In this document: positions 59,539 through 64,000 of the stretch, piece after piece | How positions within the stretch are numbered: the stretch's first letter is position 1 | Layout of the letters: each line of letters opens with the position of its first letter | Source of the DNA: Limiplasma sp036645955 | Lineage (GTDB): Bacteria; Bacillota; Clostridia; Christensenellales; Aristaeellaceae | DNA length: 64,000 nt | Direction of reading: 5' to 3' | Assembly: GCA_036645955.1 (NCBI GenBank) | Contig: JAVXND010000001.1 | Location: 62,001 to 126,000, forward strand | Program-made: the position numbers and the translations under genes | Notes under the pieces: generated by a model | Seen by the model: only the letters and a program-made list of their open reading frames with translations | Databases searched by the model: none | Told to the model about the DNA's origin: nothing

Positions 59539-60780
59539 TTAGCCGCCAAACATGCTCAGCAATATACCAGCGGCAATGGCCGAACCAATTACGCCTGCAA
59601 CGTTGGGGCCCATGGCATGCATGAGCAGGAAGTTGCCGGGATTGGCCTTTTGACCCTCCACTTGGCTCACACGCGCGGCCATAGGCACGGCGGAAACGCC
59701 AGCGGAACCAATCAAGGGGTTGATCTTGCCGCCAGAAATTTTGTTCATCAGCTTGGCCAGCAGTACGCCGCCTGCGGTACCAAAAGCAAAAGCGAGAACG
59801 CCCACCACGATGATGGACAGCGTTTTCCATTGCAGGAACGTTGCGGCGCTGGCAGTTGCGCCAACCGTAACGCCCAAGAAAATGGTCACAATGTTCATCA
59901 GCTCGTTTTGTGCGGTCTTGGTAATGCGATCCACCACACAGCTTTCCCTGAACAGGTTACCCAGCATCAGCATACCCACCAACGGCGCGGCAGAAGGCAG
60001 CAGCAAGCTCACAATGATGGTAACAGCGATGGGGAAGATGATTTTTTCGCGCTTGGTCACGGGGCGCAGCTGCTCCATTACAATCATGCGCTCCTTCTTG
60101 GTGGTTAGCGCACGCATAATGGGCGGCTGAATCACAGGCACCAGCGCCATATAGCTGTAAGCGGCCACCGCAATGGGGCCTAGCAAATGGGGCGCGAGCT
60201 TTGCGGTTAGGTACAGCGCCGTAGGGCCGTCCGCACCGCCGATAATGCCCGTTGAAGCCGCTTCCTGCGGGGTAAAGCCCAAGAACGTGTAGCAAATAAT
60301 AAAGGTTACAAAGATACCCAGCTGTGCGGCGGCGCCCAACAGCAGGCTCTTCGGGTTGGCAATCAGGGGGCCGAAGTCCGTCATTGCGCCAACGCCCAAG
60401 AAGATGAGCGGCGGGTAAATGCCAAGCTTTACGCCCTGATAGAGGTAATACAGCAAGCCGCCTGCTTCCTGTACATATTGATAAACAATGTCGCCGTTCT
60501 CCATCAGCACCGGCACGCCGTTTTTGCCGTTATGCACAGCTTCGCTCAAGTACTGATAAGTCGGCTCGCCCATGATGCCTGCCAGCGGCAGGTTTGCAAG
60601 CAGCATACCAAAGGCGATGGGCATTAGCAATAGTGGCTCATACTTTTTGACAATGGCCAAATAAAGCAATACGCATGCAATGACTATCATGATCAGCGGC
60701 TTGGGATCGCGAAACAAATCCGCAATACCCGATGTCTGAACCAGCTTGAGCAAGCTTTCGCCTACGTTAAATCCTTCCAT
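59539..60780 (-). CDS. oadB: Sodium-translocating decarboxylase beta subunit
   Basis: A 413-residue inner-membrane protein with about nine to eleven helices. It decarboxylates carboxybiotin and pumps Na+ outwards. The functional GIIGGADGPTALYLT (aspartate for Na+ and proton) and GSAGVSAVPMAARV (serine/arginine site) are both present. It lies between the biotin carrier and oadA. The ribosome site before the ATG is weak, and coupling with the carrier gene may help. Confidence 0.94.
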   Translation of the reverse strand: MEGFNVGESLLKLVQTSGIADLFRDPKPLIMIVIACVLLYLAIVKKYEPLLLMPIAFGMLLANLPLAGIMGEPTYQYLSEAVHNGKNGVPVLMENGDIVYQYVQEAGGLLYYLYQGVKLGIYPPLIFLGVGAMTDFGPLIANPKSLLLGAAAQLGIFVTFIICYTFLGFTPQEAASTGIIGGADGPTALYLTAKLAPHLLGPIAVAAYSYMALVPVIQPPIMRALTTKKERMIVMEQLRPVTKREKIIFPIAVTIIVSLLLPSAAPLVGMLMLGNLFRESCVVDRITKTAQNELMNIVTIFLGVTVGATASAATFLQWKTLSIIVVGVLAFAFGTAGGVLLAKLMNKISGGKINPLIGSAGVSAVPMAARVSQVEGQKANPGNFLLMHAMGPNVAGVIGSAIAAGILLSMFGG

Positions 60781-60835
60781 GGCTTTTGATCAACTCGCTT
60801 TCTACAACATTCGTTTGTTTGGGGCGCGGTTAATC

Positions 60836-61246
60836 TTAGCCGATGACAATCAGCGCGTCGCCGCTATTGACAGAGGCACCCTTGGCAACCGTAATTTGCT
60901 TGACCACACCATCGCAGGGGGACATGATTTCGTTTTCCATTTTCATGGCTTCCAAAATCAGCAGTATATCGCCCTTTTTCACAGAAGCACCTTGTGCAAC
61001 CTTGACATCCACAATGGTTCCGGGCATTGGCGCAGTAATTTTCTCACCGCCAGCCACAGGCGCGGCGGCGGGAGCGGCCACAGGCGCAGCCACGGGAGCG
61101 GCTACAGGGGCGGCTACAGGAGCGGCTGCAACGGGAGCTGCCGCAGCTACGGGTGCAACGGGAGCCATGGGGGCGGACGAAGCGCCCACCTCTTCAACGG
61201 AAACCTGATAAGCAACACCATTGACATTGATATTAAATTGACGCAT
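60836..61246 (-). CDS. Biotin carboxyl carrier protein of the decarboxylase
   Basis: A 136-residue biotin carrier. The N-terminal 20 residues (MRQFNINVNGVAYQVSVEE) form a short strand-rich segment, then an Ala-Pro-Val repeat linker (about 25-65) acts as a flexible arm, and the C-terminal biotinyl domain has EAMKM with K102 as biotin site, 34 residues from the end as usual. AAGGAGGG is 7 bases before the ATG. It shuttles CO2 between the carboxyltransferases and OadB. The linker DNA is a run of near-identical repeats on the plus strand at about 61050-61150. Confidence 0.94.
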   Translation of the reverse strand: MRQFNINVNGVAYQVSVEEVGASSAPMAPVAPVAAAAPVAAAPVAAPVAAPVAAPVAAPAAAPVAGGEKITAPMPGTIVDVKVAQGASVKKGDILLILEAMKMENEIMSPCDGVVKQITVAKGASVNSGDALIVIG

Positions 61247-61283
61247 GGGGTAAAACCCTCCTTATCGTTTGCTAAAATATCCT

Positions 61284-61646
61284 TTAAAAGCGGCTATAAG
61301 TTTGTTCCTCGCGGCCAGCGCGGTTCCATACGGGTGCATTTTGTACACGCTTGACATGGCGCACCACAAAGCCCTGTTCCCCTTGCCAAACCGCGGCAAC
61401 GGCGGCGGTAATGGCGGCGATCACATCAGCGGGAATGCCCTCCGTTACAGCGGGTGAAACGGCTACAGCAGGTGCGGCTACAGGCGCAGGTGCCGCAGCA
61501 ACGGTTTCCTTCGCCGTTTTCTTTTTTTCTCCTGCGGTGGCGATCTTTGTAATGGCTTGAATGCAGAAAATCAGCAGAATCAAGCCGGCAAAAACCACCA
61601 TCAAGCCAATTCCCGAAACGGAAAGGCCAAACATTAACTTATCCAT
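61284..61646 (-). CDS. OadG-family gamma subunit of the Na+ decarboxylase
   Basis: A 120-residue small membrane protein with one N-terminal helix (about residues 5-32, GLSVSGIGLMVVFAGLILLIFC) that ties the soluble subunits to OadB. A lysine-rich part and an Ala-Pro-rich linker lead to a conserved C-terminal segment (IAAITAAVAAVW). The start is placed at the second ATG (MDKLMFGL), 7 bases after GGAAGG; the first ATG lies directly on that site. The ordering gamma-biotin-beta is common in these operons. Confidence 0.85.
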   Translation of the reverse strand: MDKLMFGLSVSGIGLMVVFAGLILLIFCIQAITKIATAGEKKKTAKETVAAAPAPVAAPAVAVSPAVTEGIPADVIAAITAAVAAVWQGEQGFVVRHVKRVQNAPVWNRAGREEQTYSRF

Positions 61647-61667
61647 TGGCATACCTTCCTTTCCGCG

Positions 61668-63140
61668 TTACATCGGCAGATTGCCGTGCTTCTTGGGCGG
61701 GTTGCTGTCACGTTTAGCGGCAAGCATCTCAAGCGCGGAAATCAGCATTGCGCGGGTCTTGGCAGGCTCGATAATATCGTCCACCATGCCCTGCTTGGCG
61801 GCATTCACAGCGCCTGCAACATTCTGCACATATTGATCCGCATATTTCGCACGTGCATCGGCAACGCTCAGCTCTTTATCCGCTTTGACTTCATTGCCGT
61901 AAAGCACGGCAACGGCGGCTTCGGGGGTCAGCGCAGAAATAATCGCAGACGGCCACGCATAGGTTACATCCGCGTTGGCTTTGCCGCCCATGGCCACATA
62001 AGCCTGTCCAATGGCGTCGCCTGTAACCACTGCCAGCTTGGGCACCGTTGCTTCTGCATAAGCATAGAGCAGCTGGCTCTGTGCCTTAAACAGCCAACCC
62101 TGCTGTGCAATGCTGTTTACCTCAACCCCGCAGGTGTTGAGCAAGCTTACCACGGGAATGCCGAAGCAGTCCATGAAGCGTACAAAACGAGCGGCCTTTT
62201 GCATAGCGCCTGCTGTGAGCTTGCCAGCGGCGGCTACAAAGCCCACCACGCGGCCGCCCATGCGGCTTAGCATCACGCGAATGCCTTGCTCGTAAGCGGG
62301 ATACAGCTCCATCACACTGCCATTGTCAGCCAATGCGGCAAGCAAGCTATCCACATCAGACGGATCAATCGCAGGCAGAAGACGGCTCATATCGTCCGAA
62401 TCGATGATTTCGCAATCCTCAAGATTGCTCGAGGGCAGCATGGCAAGCAGCTTTTTGGCGGCAAGCAAAGCCTCTTCCTCTGTTTTGGCGCAGAGTGCGC
62501 AAGCGCCCATTTCGCAGGCAACCTTCGCTCCGCCCAGTGCTTCCGGCTTCACATCCATGCCGTTCATGGCGGCCATGACCTGCGGGCCAAACACCATGAG
62601 CTGACCAACCTTTTCCGCTATGATGGCCACATCTGCCAGCTGTGTCAGCAGTGCCGCGCCGCCAATGCAGGGGCCTAGCACCAGTGCCACAATGGGGCAC
62701 ACGCCGCTCATGCGAGCCAGCTTTTGATAAATTTCGGAATACGCGCTCATGGCGGCGGCACCTTCATCAATGCGCACGCCAGCGCTATCAAGCAACGCAA
62801 GCACTGGTGCACCTGTCTTTTGCGCCATATCCAGCAGCTTTAAGATCTTAGCCGCCTGTGTCTTGCCCATTGCGCCCCCGTGAATGGTATAATCCTGCGC
62901 AAACAGATATACAGGCCGCTCCTCAATGGTTGCGTAGCCCGTGATGACACCTGCGCCCTCCTCGTCTTGGCTTACAAGCGCAAACAGTTCGACAAAGCTT
63001 CCTGCGTCGGCAAGCTTTTCAATGCGCTCACGTGCGGTGAGCTTCCCTGCGGCACGCTGTTCCTTTAGGCGCTTTTCGTCGCCGCCGAGGATGGCTTGAC
63101 GAATTTCCAACACCTTTTGAAGGTCTTGAGAGTTGTGCAT
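61668..63140 (-). CDS. Acyl-CoA carboxyltransferase (MmdA/PccB type)
   Basis: A 490-residue carboxyltransferase subunit related to methylmalonyl-CoA decarboxylase alpha and propionyl-CoA carboxylase beta. It has the N-terminal half signature GKLTARERIEKLADAGSF, GGAMGKTQAAKILKLLDMA, and C-terminal GYGVVG-like region (here GDAIGQAYVAMGGK). It is a little shorter than MmdA (about 510). GGAAGGAG lies 8 bases before the ATG. It is first in the five-gene operon. The presence of this and OadA together suggests two substrates or a transcarboxylation; acyl specificity cannot be read from sequence. Confidence 0.85.
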   Translation of the reverse strand: MHNSQDLQKVLEIRQAILGGDEKRLKEQRAAGKLTARERIEKLADAGSFVELFALVSQDEEGAGVITGYATIEERPVYLFAQDYTIHGGAMGKTQAAKILKLLDMAQKTGAPVLALLDSAGVRIDEGAAAMSAYSEIYQKLARMSGVCPIVALVLGPCIGGAALLTQLADVAIIAEKVGQLMVFGPQVMAAMNGMDVKPEALGGAKVACEMGACALCAKTEEEALLAAKKLLAMLPSSNLEDCEIIDSDDMSRLLPAIDPSDVDSLLAALADNGSVMELYPAYEQGIRVMLSRMGGRVVGFVAAAGKLTAGAMQKAARFVRFMDCFGIPVVSLLNTCGVEVNSIAQQGWLFKAQSQLLYAYAEATVPKLAVVTGDAIGQAYVAMGGKANADVTYAWPSAIISALTPEAAVAVLYGNEVKADKELSVADARAKYADQYVQNVAGAVNAAKQGMVDDIIEPAKTRAMLISALEMLAAKRDSNPPKKHGNLPM

Positions 63141-63305
63141 TTCCGTTCTCCTTCCATGCGGTAAATGGTCTATGGGTAGGGAGCAGTTAAAAAATGTTCA
63201 ACCTATTCCCCATTCTTACCATTCTAGTTATCCTTCCTGTTTTCCTGCTTTTATGATAAATTTTTGACGATTTTTTTATCATTTTTCCTCATCTCGTAAA
63301 AAGCG

Positions 63306-63342
63306 AGGCGAAAACGCTGATTTCTCAACGCTTTCGCCCATT
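63306..63342 (-). terminator. Terminator after the GNAT gene
   Basis: On the minus strand GGCGAAAGCG pairs with CGTTTTCGCC (one wobble) around an 11-base loop, followed by TCGCTTTTTA. It ends the GNAT gene before the decarboxylase operon. The decarboxylase promoter was not found with confidence in 63141-63343. Confidence 0.65.
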
Positions 63343-63343
63343 G

Positions 63344-64000
63344 CTACCATTCTATTTTCTTTTCGTCATTCACTTCATACACGCAATAGGCTCCCTGCTC
63401 GCAATATCCCAATTTCTGCGCCAATTGCACGGATGCGCGGTTGGCCGCATCCCAGCTTGGATACAGTCCGCGCTCAAGGCAGGTCAGAATCAGCTTTGCA
63501 CAGCACGCGCACGCAATCCCCTGCCGCCGCATATCGCTTCGCGTATCCACCTCAATTTCAATCCCGCCATTGTAATACGTATAGGAGGAAGCCCCGCCCA
63601 CAGGCTCCTGATTGCATAGCGCCACAAAGCCCAAGCCGTTTTTCATATAATTTTCTGCGCTTCCAAACACCGCACAAAAATCACGCGACCATTCCTCTTT
63701 CAGCAAGCGTTCACACAGCTCCCCATCAATGGGCACCATGGTCAATTTGCGATCCAGCGCATTCACCATGGCTTGCAGGTGCGCTATATCAAAGCCATGC
63801 ACATCCTTGCAAATGGCATAGCGCTCACAGCGCTTGTGCCTGCCTTCAAAGGCGGCTTCAATCTTAGGCTCCCAAGCTTTGCTTTGGGGTGCAAGAATGC
63901 CTGCTTTCCCGTTTAAATGCCGCGATAGGGCGTGTAACAGCCGCTCCGCGCGAACGGTGTCCGCATTGCCTGCCACAAACAAAAAATCGCCGATTTCACA
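63344..64000 (-). CDS. GNAT-family acetyltransferase, cut by the right edge
   Basis: At least 219 residues of a cytoplasmic acetyltransferase; the frame is open to 64000, so the start is outside. The GNAT core is at the C-terminal half: GFVALCNQEPVGGASSYTYY, then IEIEVDTRSDMRRQGIACACC (acetyl-CoA pyrophosphate loop RRQGIA) and RASVQLAQKLGYCEQG. The N-terminal part resembles the extended GNAT_acetyltran family seen in zwittermicin-type genes. Substrate unknown. A terminator follows its stop. Confidence 0.85.
   Translation of the reverse strand, partial: CEIGDFLFVAGNADTVRAERLLHALSRHLNGKAGILAPQSKAWEPKIEAAFEGRHKRCERYAICKDVHGFDIAHLQAMVNALDRKLTMVPIDGELCERLLKEEWSRDFCAVFGSAENYMKNGLGFVALCNQEPVGGASSYTYYNGGIEIEVDTRSDMRRQGIACACCAKLILTCLERGLYPSWDAANRASVQLAQKLGYCEQGAYCVYEVNDEKKIEW

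Noticed and set aside
61050..61150. Short tandem repeats that could be read as a CRISPR or satellite
   Set aside because: They encode the Ala-Pro-Val linker of the biotin carrier on the minus strand; the unit is codon-sized and in frame, with no unique spacers.
60746..61354. Gly/Ser/His-rich 202-residue plus-strand frame
   Set aside because: Reverse-strand image of the Ala-Pro linker and biotin domain; the repeats explain its composition.

Overview
The window reads as a chromosomal segment of an anaerobic Gram-positive bacterium of the Bacillota, most likely class Clostridia. A ribosomally made SCIFF peptide with its radical-SAM maturase (a clostridial hallmark), RNase J, an anaerobic ribonucleotide reductase activase, a Na+-pumping decarboxylase set, YesM/YesN-type sensors and LplABC-type sugar importers all point that way. 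The genus cannot be fixed from sequence alone; a gut Christensenellales/Oscillospirales-like organism is a guess. I saw no rRNA, tRNA, prophage, insertion sequence or CRISPR array.

Region 1 (1-12017) is a glycan locus. It holds the end of an oligosaccharide permease, its binding protein, three divergent uroporphyrinogen-decarboxylase-like proteins, a soluble AraC regulator, a large membrane-anchored AraC regulator, a family 38 alpha-mannosidase-like enzyme and a HAD phosphatase. Region 2 (12039-17571) is an iron-related run: a UDP-sugar-type glycosyltransferase overlapping feoA, then feoB (no usual start codon), a Cys-rich FeoB partner, nrdG and asparaginase. Region 3 (17635-21071) is a four-gene ABC transporter operon headed by a secreted protein of unknown function.

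Region 4 (21351-28938) is rpoB-rpoC on the minus strand, with a perfect-consensus promoter and no ribosomal protein genes on either side. Region 5 (29048-38031) carries rseC-like, RNase J, a translationally coupled three-gene DUF3791/DUF3990 cassette that looks like a toxin-antitoxin system, HtrA, the SCIFF maturase and precursor, a CNNM/CBS membrane protein and a HAD phosphatase.

Region 6 (38046-55130) is a second sugar locus, probably for fucosylated glycans. On the minus strand lie a ribose/fucose-type ABC importer with a FucU mutarotase, and a DUF4091 protein. On the plus strand lie a GH29 alpha-L-fucosidase, LplB/LplC permeases, a binding lipoprotein, a YesN/YesM two-component system, a fused SGNH-alpha/beta hydrolase and a second SGNH esterase. 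The logic would be sensing outside, import of the oligosaccharide, then de-esterification and defucosylation in the cytoplasm.

Region 7 (55174-64000) has DegV, a YdcZ-type transporter divergent from a Crp/Fnr regulator across a perfect palindrome, a five-gene biotin-dependent Na+ decarboxylase operon carrying both an OadA-type and an MmdA-type carboxyltransferase, and a GNAT acetyltransferase cut by the right edge.

Most start sites were chosen by the Shine-Dalgarno sequence, so many differ from the longest open frame. Promoters and terminators were read by eye.
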